From: CAZNNH01 sp964574335
GTDB lineage: Bacteria > Acidobacteriota > Vicinamibacteria > Fen-336
Length of the DNA: 34,137 bases
Assembly (NCBI GenBank): GCA_964574335.1
Contig: CAZNNH010000055.1
Coordinates: 1 to 34,137 of the forward strand
Direction: 5' to 3'
Numbering within the stretch: position 1 is the stretch's first letter; every line of letters starts with the position of its first letter. Shown here piece after piece: positions 7,930-15,016 of the stretch. The notes under the pieces were generated by a model, which did not search any database, was not told the DNA's origin, and saw only the letters and a program-made list of their open reading frames with translations. Position numbers and translations under genes: made by a program.

Positions 7930-8787
7930 GTGGCCGGCGTGGCGGGGCGGCTTCCGACCGGGGGGGCCGGGACAGCCGTAGCCAGGAGCTCCTGCTGCTG
8001 GGCGCTGGTTCTTCTCTCTCCGGTGGCTGCCGCCTCGGCTGGGGCGCGGCTCGACGTGGGCGGTAGCGCCCGGGCCGGTCCCGACCCGTCCACGCTCGAG
8101 GTGCAGGTCGAGCTCACCAACCGGGGTGACCGGGCCGCGAACGGCCTGGTTGTCACGGGCGAGCTGCTCGGCGCCGAGGACCAGGCCGGTCTCGATCTGC
8201 CGCTCGGAGCCGGGGAGGCACGGGAGGTCCCGCTGCGGTTCCCGCTTCTGCCGCCGCGACCGGGGACGTATCCGGTCGTCCTGCTATTGACCTACGAAGA
8301 CCCCCCGGGCCAGCGCGTGTCGCAGTGCGCCTTCCTGCTGGTCTCTCTGGGCGAGAACCCCCAGTCGGCCCTGGGTCTCGACGTGCCGCCCCTCGACCTC
8401 TCGCTCCAGGGCACCCTCGGCGTCGCAGTCCGCAGCGCTGACGGCCGCCCCCACCGGGTCCGCCTGCGAGTCCACGTCCCGCCCTCGCTCCGCGTCCTGG
8501 AGACTCCCGACGAGGTTCAGGTCCCCGGCTCGGGGGCGGTGGAGGCTCGGGTGCGGCTGATGCGGGCGACAGGTGTGGGCGACGCCGACGTGGGGATCGT
8601 GGTGCTGGCCTCCGCCAGCGAGGGTGACGTGGAATCGACGGTGGCCACCACGGGCGTGGTCCACGTTCGCCCAGGCGGGGGCTGGCTGCCGCGCCTGCGG
8701 CCCACGCTGCTGGTCGCGTCGTGCCTGCTGCTGCTTCTCTCGCTGGCAGCGGAGCTGCTCCACCGGCGACGCTCCAGCCCGGCCTAG
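7930..8787 (+). CDS. Anchored exported protein with Ig-like domains
   Basis: 285-aa protein with an N-terminal signal-like segment ending ...AAASA, two beta-sandwich-like segments and a C-terminal hydrophobic helix followed by HRRRSS. This predicts a type-I topology with the bulk outside and a tiny basic cytoplasmic tail. The segment LEVQVELTNRGDRAANGLVVTG-like (about 55-80) resembles CARDB/NEW3 Ig-fold domains of cell-surface proteins. No enzyme motifs are visible. The start is GTG 7930, 10 bases after the previous stop; the first ~15 residues are poor in hydrophobics and the start may be imprecise. Probably cotranscribed with the two upstream genes. Confidence 0.65.
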   Translation: MAGVAGRLPTGGAGTAVARSSCCWALVLLSPVAAASAGARLDVGGSARAGPDPSTLEVQVELTNRGDRAANGLVVTGELLGAEDQAGLDLPLGAGEAREVPLRFPLLPPRPGTYPVVLLLTYEDPPGQRVSQCAFLLVSLGENPQSALGLDVPPLDLSLQGTLGVAVRSADGRPHRVRLRVHVPPSLRVLETPDEVQVPGSGAVEARVRLMRATGVGDADVGIVVLASASEGDVESTVATTGVVHVRPGGGWLPRLRPTLLVASCLLLLLSLAAELLHRRRSSPA

Positions 8788-8790
8788 CCG

Positions 8791-9642
8791 GTGGGCGCCG
8801 TCCTCCAGACCCGCCGCCTCGGCGAGACGATCGTCCACCTTCGCTTCGCCCGGACCCTGCTCGGCCGTCCCCTCTACTGGACCGGCGCCTACCTCCTGGA
8901 AGGCCTGCTGCTGGACTGCGGTCCCCCCGCCACTGCGGGCCGGCTGCTGGCGGCGCTCGCCGGGCAGGCGTTGACCGACCTCGTCCTCACCCACCACCAT
9001 GAGGACCACTCTGGAGGCGCCGCCCTTCTGGCGGCGCGTCGTGGCCTCACTCCACGGATCCACGCCGCCGGTATCGACCCGCTGGCGCGAGGCTTCCGCC
9101 TCGAGCCGTATCGGCGTCTCGTCTGGGGACGACCGAAGGCCGTCGAGGCCCGGATGCTCGGGGCCGAGCTCCGGTGTGGACGGCTCCGTTTCGACGTGAT
9201 CCACACGCCGGGACACTGCCCCGACCACATCTGCCTGTACGAGGCCGAGCGCGGCTGGCTGTTCACGGGAGATCTGTTCCTGGCCGAGCGGGTGCGCTAC
9301 CTCCGAGCCGACGAGGACCTCGGCCAGCTCATCCGATCGCTCAAGCGGGTGGCCGAGCTGCCCGCCCGCGCCGTCTACTGCGCCCATCGGGGGGAGGTTC
9401 TGGGAGGGACCGTGGCCCTTCGGCGCAAGGCCGCGTGGCTCGAGGAGCTGGTCGAGCGAGCCCGGGAGCTGCTTCAGGCCGGGCTGTCCAACCGGGAGGT
9501 GACGCGGAGGCTGCTCGGGCGCGAGGGGCCCGTGAGGTGGCTGAGCCAGGGGCACTTCTCGCGGCACAACCTGGCATTGGCCGCAGCCGGCTGTGGCCAG
9601 GGGGAGGCCCTGGGTCGGGTCGGGCCGTACGGCTCATCTTGA
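8791..9642 (+). CDS. MBL-fold metallohydrolase with C-terminal helical domain
   Basis: 283-aa metallo-beta-lactamase-fold hydrolase. Metal ligands are visible as THHHEDHSGG (H-x-H-x-D-H, about residues 70-75), HTPGHCPDH, FTGDLF and CAHRGE, so both zinc sites look complete. The last ~70 residues form helices with a winged-helix feel (LSNREVTRRLLG), as in LACTB2-like and glyoxalase-II-like proteins. The substrate is unknown: thioester, RNA and lactone hydrolases share this fold. GTG start 3 bases after the upstream stop (TAG ccg GTG) indicates operon linkage. The stop overlaps TTGACA, the -35 box of the next gene. Confidence 0.82.
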   Translation: MGAVLQTRRLGETIVHLRFARTLLGRPLYWTGAYLLEGLLLDCGPPATAGRLLAALAGQALTDLVLTHHHEDHSGGAALLAARRGLTPRIHAAGIDPLARGFRLEPYRRLVWGRPKAVEARMLGAELRCGRLRFDVIHTPGHCPDHICLYEAERGWLFTGDLFLAERVRYLRADEDLGQLIRSLKRVAELPARAVYCAHRGEVLGGTVALRRKAAWLEELVERARELLQAGLSNREVTRRLLGREGPVRWLSQGHFSRHNLALAAAGCGQGEALGRVGPYGSS

Positions 9643-9668
9643 CACCCGTTCCAGCCACGACCTATGGT
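9639..9668 (+). promoter_or_regulatory. Promoter of the J-domain-like gene
   Basis: TTGACA (9639-9644) and TATGGT (9663-9668) with 18-bp spacing. The TGA stop of the MBL gene lies within the -35 box. The predicted start of transcription, about 9675, is only a few bases before ATG 9678, so the mRNA may be nearly leaderless. Confidence 0.6.
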
Positions 9669-9677
9669 GTGGATAGG

Positions 9678-10250
9678 ATGGAAAGGCCCAAGGACTACTA
9701 CGGCGTGCTCGGCGTGTCGCGGGACGCGACCCCTGCCGCGATCCACCGTGCCTTCCGCCGCCTGACCCGTCAGATGGGATCGGCGCGGCGCAAGAGCACC
9801 GAGGCCTTCCAGGCGATCCGCGCCGCCTACGAGACCCTCTCGGACGCCGAGCTCCGACAGCGCTACGACGAGCGTCTGAAGCGGAGCGAAGGCACCCTCG
9901 AGCAGCTCACCTCCCGCGTGGCTCGCGACGCGGCGGAAGGGGCCCTCCGCCGGCCGGTGCAGCCCGGGAGCATCAGCGGCGAGGTCCTCCTGGGCTCGCA
10001 CGAGGCGCGACGTGGGGGCACGCTGCCGATCGAGCTCCCGGTGGAGGCCACCTGTCCGGTCTGTCAGGGCACCGGCGGAGCCGGGTTCGGCTGCGCCGAG
10101 TGCGGTGGCAGCGGAACCGTGACGGTCCGGCTCCCGGTTCCCCTCTGCATTCCGCCCGGGGTCCGCGACGGAACCGTCTTCCAGGTGCGCATGGACCGCC
10201 CCACCGTGATGACCGCCGTGGTCACCGTCCACATTCGACCCCACTATTGA
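9678..10250 (+). CDS. DnaJ-like protein lacking the HPD motif
   Basis: 190-aa protein. The first ~65 residues follow a J-domain (DYYGVLGVSRDAT, then AFRRL, then FQAIRAAYETLSD and RYDE). Where the helix II-III loop should carry HPD it reads RQMGSARRKS, so it should not stimulate a DnaK ATPase in the usual way. A DnaJ-type zinc segment with only two of the four canonical repeats follows (CPVCQGTG and CAECGGSG), and then a short substrate-domain-like tail (PLCIPPGVRDGTVFQV). This is a shortened relative of DnaJ/CbpA, possibly an assembly factor or a competitor of canonical J-proteins. It has its own promoter and stands alone, away from dnaK or grpE. Confidence 0.78.
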   Translation: MERPKDYYGVLGVSRDATPAAIHRAFRRLTRQMGSARRKSTEAFQAIRAAYETLSDAELRQRYDERLKRSEGTLEQLTSRVARDAAEGALRRPVQPGSISGEVLLGSHEARRGGTLPIELPVEATCPVCQGTGGAGFGCAECGGSGTVTVRLPVPLCIPPGVRDGTVFQVRMDRPTVMTAVVTVHIRPHY

Positions 10251-10274
10251 TCCGGCAGTCGAGCCCGCGCGACA

Positions 10275-10280
10275 TATAAT
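10275..10280 (+). promoter_or_regulatory. Consensus -10 box of gmhA
   Basis: A perfect TATAAT sits 10 bases before the gmhA ATG. No convincing -35 was found at 16-18 bp. The spacing again implies a very short leader. Confidence 0.5.
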
Positions 10281-10290
10281 CCGCCTTCGT

Positions 10291-10863
10291 ATGGACGAAA
10301 CCGCCGTTCGCCGGATCGCCGCGGAAAGCATCGCCCTACAGGAGCGCTTCTTCGCCCAGAGCGCGCGCCTGCTCGTCGAGGTGGGTCGGCGGCTCACCGA
10401 GTGCCTGCGCTCGGGTGGCAAGATCCTGGCCTTCGGCAACGGCGGCTCGGCGGCGGACGCCCAGCACCTGGTCGCCGAGCTGGTGGTGCGCTTCATGCAC
10501 GACCGCCCGGCGCTGCCGGCCATCGCCCTCACCACCGACCCCTCGATCCTGACGGCCGCCGCCAACGACCTCGGCTTCGAGGCTGTCTTCCGGCGGCAGG
10601 TCGACGCCTTGGGCCGCGCCGGCGACGTGGCGATCGGCATCTCCACCTCGGGTCGCTCGCCCAACGTGGTGGAGGCATTGCGCCTGGCCCGGCTGCGCGG
10701 GCTGCTGACCATCGGTCTGACGGGCGGGGGCGGCGGCCGCCTGGGCGGGCTGTGTCACTACCTGGTCGACGTCCCCCACCACGAGACCGCCCGGATCCAG
10801 GAGGTCCATGGCCTGGTGATCCACATCCTGTGCCAGCTCGTCGAAGACGCGATGCGGCGCTGA
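10291..10863 (+). CDS. gmhA: Phosphoheptose isomerase GmhA
   Basis: 190-aa SIS-domain isomerase that converts sedoheptulose 7-phosphate to D-glycero-D-manno-heptose 7-phosphate, the first step of ADP-heptose synthesis for LPS or glycoprotein. Motifs: FGNGGSAADAQHLVAEL (sugar-phosphate loop and zinc ligands His/Glu), STSGRSPNV, and ETARIQEVHGLVIH near the C-terminus with the remaining ligands. Length matches E. coli GmhA (192 aa). It is followed 14 bases later by a deoxyhypusine-synthase-like gene. No other heptose gene (hldE, gmhB) is in the window. Confidence 0.93.
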   Translation: MDETAVRRIAAESIALQERFFAQSARLLVEVGRRLTECLRSGGKILAFGNGGSAADAQHLVAELVVRFMHDRPALPAIALTTDPSILTAAANDLGFEAVFRRQVDALGRAGDVAIGISTSGRSPNVVEALRLARLRGLLTIGLTGGGGGRLGGLCHYLVDVPHHETARIQEVHGLVIHILCQLVEDAMRR

Positions 10864-10877
10864 AGGAGACTCTGGCC

Positions 10878-11912
10878 ATGCCCCGCCTCCCGAGTCGCAG
10901 GTCCGGGCGAGCCGCACTTCGGCCACTGCGGCTGTCGCGCCTGCGCACCTACCCGCTGGCCTCCCGGACGAGCAAGGTCGACGTGTCGAGCTTCGCCCGA
11001 CCCCACGTGGCCGGGGGCACCGTCGCCGAGCTGCTCGAACGGCTGCCGCGCCTGCTCGCCGGCCAGACGCTACGCGCGCTGGCGGACGAGGTGATCGCGG
11101 CACGGCGGCACTGGAAGCCGATCCTCTGGGGTATCGGCGCTCACGTCCTCAAGGTCGGGCTCTCGCCGGTCCTGATCGACCTGATGGAGCGTGGCTTTCT
11201 CACCGGGCTGGCCATGAACGGCGCCGGCATCGTGCACGACTTCGAGCTGGCGGTGGCCGGTCACACCTCGGAGGAGGTGGGGGACGGTCTCGGCTCGGGG
11301 CGTTTCGGCATGGCCCGTGAGACGGGCCGGGACGTCAACCGGGCGATCGTGGAGGGAGACCGCGACGGCCTCGGCATCGGCGCCGCGGTGGGGCGGCACA
11401 TCGTGGCCCGGCGCGCCGCCCACGCCGACAAGAGCGTCTTGGCGGCGGCTTTCCGTCTCGGCATCCCGGCCACCGTCCACGTGGCCATCGGGACCGACAT
11501 CGTCCACATGCACCCCGCCTGCGATCCGGGGGCGGTGGGGCGCGCCACCCACCTGGACTTTCGGCTCTTTGCCGCCCAGGTGGCTCGGCTCGGCGGCGGC
11601 GGGGCCTACCTCAACGTGGGGTCCGCGGTGGTGCTGCCCGAGGTCTTCCTGAAGGCGGTCACCCTGGCCCGAAACCTGGGGCACCGGCTGGTCGACTTCT
11701 CCACCGCCAACCTGGACTTCATCCCCTCCTACCGACCCCTGACCAACGTGGTCTCTCGCCCGACCCAGGGGGTGGGGCGCGGCTACAGCCTCACCGGCCA
11801 CCACGAGATCCTGGTGCCGCTGCTGGCCGCCGCCCTGGTCGAGGGAGGGGCCCCCCCCGCCCCGCCGCGCCGGAAGCGGGCCGTCACACCTCGAGGCCGA
11901 TCGCGCGCATGA
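10878..11912 (+). CDS. Deoxyhypusine-synthase-like protein
   Basis: 344-aa protein of the bacterial branch of the deoxyhypusine synthase fold. MNGAGIVHDFELAVAGHTSEEV matches in type the NAD-binding start of DHS (GALISHDFE..TSED), and IPATVHVAIGTDIVH, GGGGAYLNVGS and LVDFSTANLDF follow in family order. In eukaryotic and archaeal DHS the catalytic lysine lies in a VSWGKI-like motif near the C-terminus; the matching stretch here is NVVSRPTQGVGR with no lysine, so spermidine-dependent modification of an eIF5A-like target is doubtful. AAGGAGA at 10862-10868 gives a good ribosome binding site. The 3' end overlaps the opposing MutS-like gene by 29 bases. Function unknown; the gene is probably cotranscribed with gmhA. 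Confidence 0.78.
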   Translation: MPRLPSRRSGRAALRPLRLSRLRTYPLASRTSKVDVSSFARPHVAGGTVAELLERLPRLLAGQTLRALADEVIAARRHWKPILWGIGAHVLKVGLSPVLIDLMERGFLTGLAMNGAGIVHDFELAVAGHTSEEVGDGLGSGRFGMARETGRDVNRAIVEGDRDGLGIGAAVGRHIVARRAAHADKSVLAAAFRLGIPATVHVAIGTDIVHMHPACDPGAVGRATHLDFRLFAAQVARLGGGGAYLNVGSAVVLPEVFLKAVTLARNLGHRLVDFSTANLDFIPSYRPLTNVVSRPTQGVGRGYSLTGHHEILVPLLAAALVEGGAPPAPPRRKRAVTPRGRSRA

Positions 11913-13689
11913 GGGCGAGGGCGTTGCTCCTGCGCACCACCCCCTCGCGCTTCCGGTAGTCGAAGACCACACGACCTCCTTCCAGGTGGTCCTCGAAGTG
12001 CACGTTGCCGGCCCGCGGGGCGAGCCGCGTCGCGACCTCGGCCAGGGCCAGGTCGTGGGTGGTGACCAGTCCGATCGCGCCCCGTGCCAGGAAGCCGCGT
12101 ACCAGCGCCTCCGCCCCGGCGCGCCGATCGCTGGAGTTGGTGCCGTGCAGCACCTCGTCCAGCAGGAACAAGAGGGGCGCCTCGTCGCGAGCCAGGTCCA
12201 TCAACTGCCGCAGCCGTGTGATCTCGGCGTAGAAGCGGGAGGTGCCGTCCTGGAGCGAGTCGTGGGTCCGAATCGAGGCCCCGATGGTGAGCGGCGACAG
12301 CCGCATCCGACGTGCCCGCACGGGTGCCCCGGCCAGGGCCAGCACCACGTTGACGCCTGCGGTGCGCAGGAGCGTCGACTTCCCCGACATGTTGGAGCCG
12401 CTCACCACCAGGACCTGCAGATGCTCGTCCAAGTGCAGGTCGTTGCGCACGCTGGTGCGGTCGGGGAGCAGCGGATGCCCGAGGCCGTCCGCCTCGAGCA
12501 GGGGGCCGGCCTCGACCAGCTCGGGGAACGGGTCCTGAGGACGCTCGAAGGCGTAGCCGGCGAGGGCGCTCAGGGCCTCGACCTCGCCGACGGCCACCAG
12601 CCAGCGAGACACGGCCTCGCCGTGGTCCACCCGCCAGGCCTCGAGGGACAAGGCGAGCTGGGTCTCCCACAGAAGCAGTGCCGCAATCGGCGCGAAGAAC
12701 GGGTTGCGCCGCGACTCCAGGAGGTCGATCCGTCGTGAGAGGCGTCCGATCGCCCGCGACGGCGCCGCGCCGTGCGCGTCGAGGCTCGACCGAATCTGGC
12801 AGAGGCGCGAGGCGTGGAACGGCTCGCCCTCGATCTGCAGCAGCGCGCCGCGGAGCACCTCGAGCTCGCGGCCGGGTCGGTCGATGCCGCCCACCACACG
12901 TTGTACCCGACGGCGCAGCGCCAGCGCGAAGGCGGCCTGTGGCAGCAGCGCGAGGACGAAGGGATCGGGTCCCCAGTCGAAGCCGAACCAGGCCACCAGA
13001 CCTGCCAGGGTCAGCGCCGACAGCGCAGCTCCGAGCAGGGACGTCCCGGGAGGGAAGGCGGCGGGCGGCCCGCCCGCCCAGCGGGCCAAGGCCTCCGGCC
13101 GAAGCGCCACCCGGACGTCGTCTCCCAGGAGCGACAGCCGCTCACGGAAATCGAGCCGAGGGCAGAGGTCGGCCACCGCCGCCTGGCGGGCCCGCACCTC
13201 GTCCGGGGTGGCCGCGCGGCAAAGCCAACCCGCCAGCGTCCGCTGTCCCATCGGCGTGTGGGGGGCACCGATGCGCTGGTAGAGCGATCCCTTCCCGAAG
13301 ACGTCCAGGTCCTCTGCGTAGGGGTGGTGCGGGTCGTGGAAGCGCTCGCCGCCTTCCGAGGCGCCGACCCACTCGTCGGCCAGCCGGGCCAGCCCGGTCC
13401 GGTAGAGGTCCATGGCCCGCGCCAACCGCCGGGTCCTCCGGATCACCTGGTCGTGGGCCAGCACCAGCGCCAGGAAGGCCAGGGCGAGGCCGGCCAGCCA
13501 GAACAACGAGAGGGCTCGGGGGCCGATCGCCAGCCACCAGCAGATGGCGCCCGCCACGAAGCAAAGCCCCCGACCGGCCGAGATCGCCTGCTCCCAGTGA
13601 GACAGCCGCAGGTGGGCCCGCCGGCGCTCGGCCAGCCGGGCGGCGTAGGCCGCCGCTGGATCCCGACCTTCCCGTGCCTGGGCGCCCAC
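11884..13689 (-). CDS. Membrane-associated MutS-family ATPase
   Basis: 601-aa MutS-like protein. The C-terminal ATPase carries Walker A SGSNMSGKST, Walker B LLFLLDEVLHGTN, signature-like SLQDGTSRFYAEI and the H-loop TTHD, as in MutS/MutS2. There is no mismatch-recognition domain I. Instead, two hydrophobic hairpins lie near residues 35-80 and about 205-255 (WLAGLALAFLALVLAH; LSALTLAGLVAWF), pointing to membrane anchoring. Such MutS-like transmembrane proteins are known but uncharacterised; a role in mismatch repair is unlikely. The GTG start at 13689 is chosen because TACAAT lies 6 bases upstream; a longer frame to 13830 would run into the divergent gene. The end overlaps the upstream convergent gene by 29 bases. 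Confidence 0.82.
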   Translation of the reverse strand: MGAQAREGRDPAAAYAARLAERRRAHLRLSHWEQAISAGRGLCFVAGAICWWLAIGPRALSLFWLAGLALAFLALVLAHDQVIRRTRRLARAMDLYRTGLARLADEWVGASEGGERFHDPHHPYAEDLDVFGKGSLYQRIGAPHTPMGQRTLAGWLCRAATPDEVRARQAAVADLCPRLDFRERLSLLGDDVRVALRPEALARWAGGPPAAFPPGTSLLGAALSALTLAGLVAWFGFDWGPDPFVLALLPQAAFALALRRRVQRVVGGIDRPGRELEVLRGALLQIEGEPFHASRLCQIRSSLDAHGAAPSRAIGRLSRRIDLLESRRNPFFAPIAALLLWETQLALSLEAWRVDHGEAVSRWLVAVGEVEALSALAGYAFERPQDPFPELVEAGPLLEADGLGHPLLPDRTSVRNDLHLDEHLQVLVVSGSNMSGKSTLLRTAGVNVVLALAGAPVRARRMRLSPLTIGASIRTHDSLQDGTSRFYAEITRLRQLMDLARDEAPLLFLLDEVLHGTNSSDRRAGAEALVRGFLARGAIGLVTTHDLALAEVATRLAPRAGNVHFEDHLEGGRVVFDYRKREGVVRRSNALALMRAIGLEV

Positions 13690-13695
13690 GCCCGG

Positions 13696-13725
13696 ATTGT
13701 AGTGGCGGCAAAGGCTCCCTTGACA
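13696..13725. promoter_or_regulatory. Divergent promoter region (MutS-like / binding protein)
   Basis: On the minus strand TACAAT (13701-13696) lies 6 bases before GTG 13689, which predicts a leaderless or nearly leaderless mRNA; the hexamer 17 bp further upstream is a poor -35 box. On the plus strand TTGACA at 13720-13725 precedes the binding-protein gene (GTG 13759), with only a weak CACACT at 17 bp. The two sites lie within 70 bp and may be mutually exclusive. Confidence 0.45.
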
Positions 13726-13758
13726 GCCGTGCCCCACCCCAACACACTGGACCGGCAC

Positions 13759-15015
13759 GTGGTTCTCGGCAACGGCCGGACCCAGATCGCGGTGGTAGCG
13801 GTCGTATTGGTGCTGGCGGGGTGTCGACAACAGGCGCCGCCCCCGGCGGCGACCCCACCGGCCTCGCAGCTCGAGCCGGTCGTGTCCGGTCCCGACGACG
13901 CCGCCTTCTCGGGGCGCCTACGCCTGGCCTCGGTCTTCCCGTCGCTGGGACGCTATGCGATCTCGGGCCAGCAGTCGGTCAATGGGGCGCGGCTGGCCGT
14001 GGACGAGATCAACCGCCGGGGCGGAGTCCACGGGCGGCTGCTCGAGCTGCTCGAGTACAACACCGGCAGCTACTTCATCGACGCGCGCCACGCCGCCGAG
14101 CTGGCCATCGAGGCCCAGGCGCTGGCGCTGGTCGGCTCGAACTCCTCGTCGCTGTCGATGGCCGTCGCCGAGATGGCCGAGGCCGCCGGGGTGGTCCAGA
14201 TCTCGAACGTCTCGACCGCCCAGGACCTCACCTGGGACCCCGCAACCGGCGCCAATCGTCGCTTCGTCTTCCGGGTCTGCAGCTCCGACGTGGTGATCGG
14301 AGCCCGGCTGGCGGAGTTCGCCCGTGACTACCTGAGGGCTCGCCGGGTCGCCGTTCTCTACGAGGTGGGGCGCGTCTACAGCGCCAAGCTGGCCCGGAGC
14401 TTCATCGACCAGTTCGTCGACGAGCCCTCCGGCCGCGTGGTCGAGGAGCTCTCCTACCTCCCCCTGGAGACGGACTTCCACACCCAGCTCGCCGCCGTCG
14501 CCGCCTTCGGCGCCGACGTCCTGTTCGTGCCGGGCTCGTCCACCGACTCCACCCTGATCGCGATCCAGGCGGAGCGGATGGGGATACGGCCCACCCTCCT
14601 CGGGGCCGACGGTTGGTCCAATCCGCTGCTGTTCGCTCGGGGTGGGCCGAGCCGGCCGGCCTACCACGCGGACCTGTGCGACCCGCCCGGCACCTTCGTC
14701 GAGCGGTACCGGCAGGCCTTTGGAGAGGAGCCGAGCGGCTGCCGAGCGGTGCTCGCCCACGAGGCCGTCACCGCCGTGGCGGCAGCCCTGGAGAAGCTCG
14801 GCCCCCTGACCGAGACCGACCTGCGTTCCTCGGTGTCGGTCACCAGGTCCCGCCTGCGTGACGCGCTCCAGGGTGAGCGGGTCCGCGGGGAGGTGGGGAC
14901 CATCGCCTTCGACGAGCACGGCGACTGCCGGAGGGGGGTGGCGATCATGGAGATCTGGAAGGGTCCCAAGGGGGGCTACCGGCCGCACCTCTACCGCTGG
15001 CTGGGCGAGCGCTGA
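13759..15015 (+). CDS. Branched-chain-type substrate-binding lipoprotein
   Basis: 418-aa periplasmic binding protein of the Leu/Ile/Val-binding (type I, Peripla_BP_6) family. A hydrophobic signal ends in lipobox LAGC (Cys22). The mature protein has the expected order: SVFPSLGRYAISGQQSVNGARLA with AVDEINRRGG, LVGSNSSS, then YEVGRVYSAKLA and VLFVPGS. Ligands of this fold include amino acids, amides and urea. No ABC permease or ATPase follows; instead a histidine kinase starts one base after the stop (TGA G ATG), so it is probably a ligand-binding input for that kinase. The GTG start was chosen to place the lipobox correctly; a longer upstream frame is antisense to the MutS-like gene. Confidence 0.85.
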   Translation: MVLGNGRTQIAVVAVVLVLAGCRQQAPPPAATPPASQLEPVVSGPDDAAFSGRLRLASVFPSLGRYAISGQQSVNGARLAVDEINRRGGVHGRLLELLEYNTGSYFIDARHAAELAIEAQALALVGSNSSSLSMAVAEMAEAAGVVQISNVSTAQDLTWDPATGANRRFVFRVCSSDVVIGARLAEFARDYLRARRVAVLYEVGRVYSAKLARSFIDQFVDEPSGRVVEELSYLPLETDFHTQLAAVAAFGADVLFVPGSSTDSTLIAIQAERMGIRPTLLGADGWSNPLLFARGGPSRPAYHADLCDPPGTFVERYRQAFGEEPSGCRAVLAHEAVTAVAAALEKLGPLTETDLRSSVSVTRSRLRDALQGERVRGEVGTIAFDEHGDCRRGVAIMEIWKGPKGGYRPHLYRWLGER

Positions 15016-15016
15016 G

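Noticed and set aside
12772..13758. 329-codon upstream extension of the binding lipoprotein
   Set aside because: It would be antisense to the MutS-like gene, and the lipoprotein signal sequence begins only at GTG 13759.
13690..13830. N-terminal extension of the MutS-like gene
   Set aside because: It overlaps the start of the divergent lipoprotein gene, has no domain features, and a -10 box sits directly before GTG 13689.
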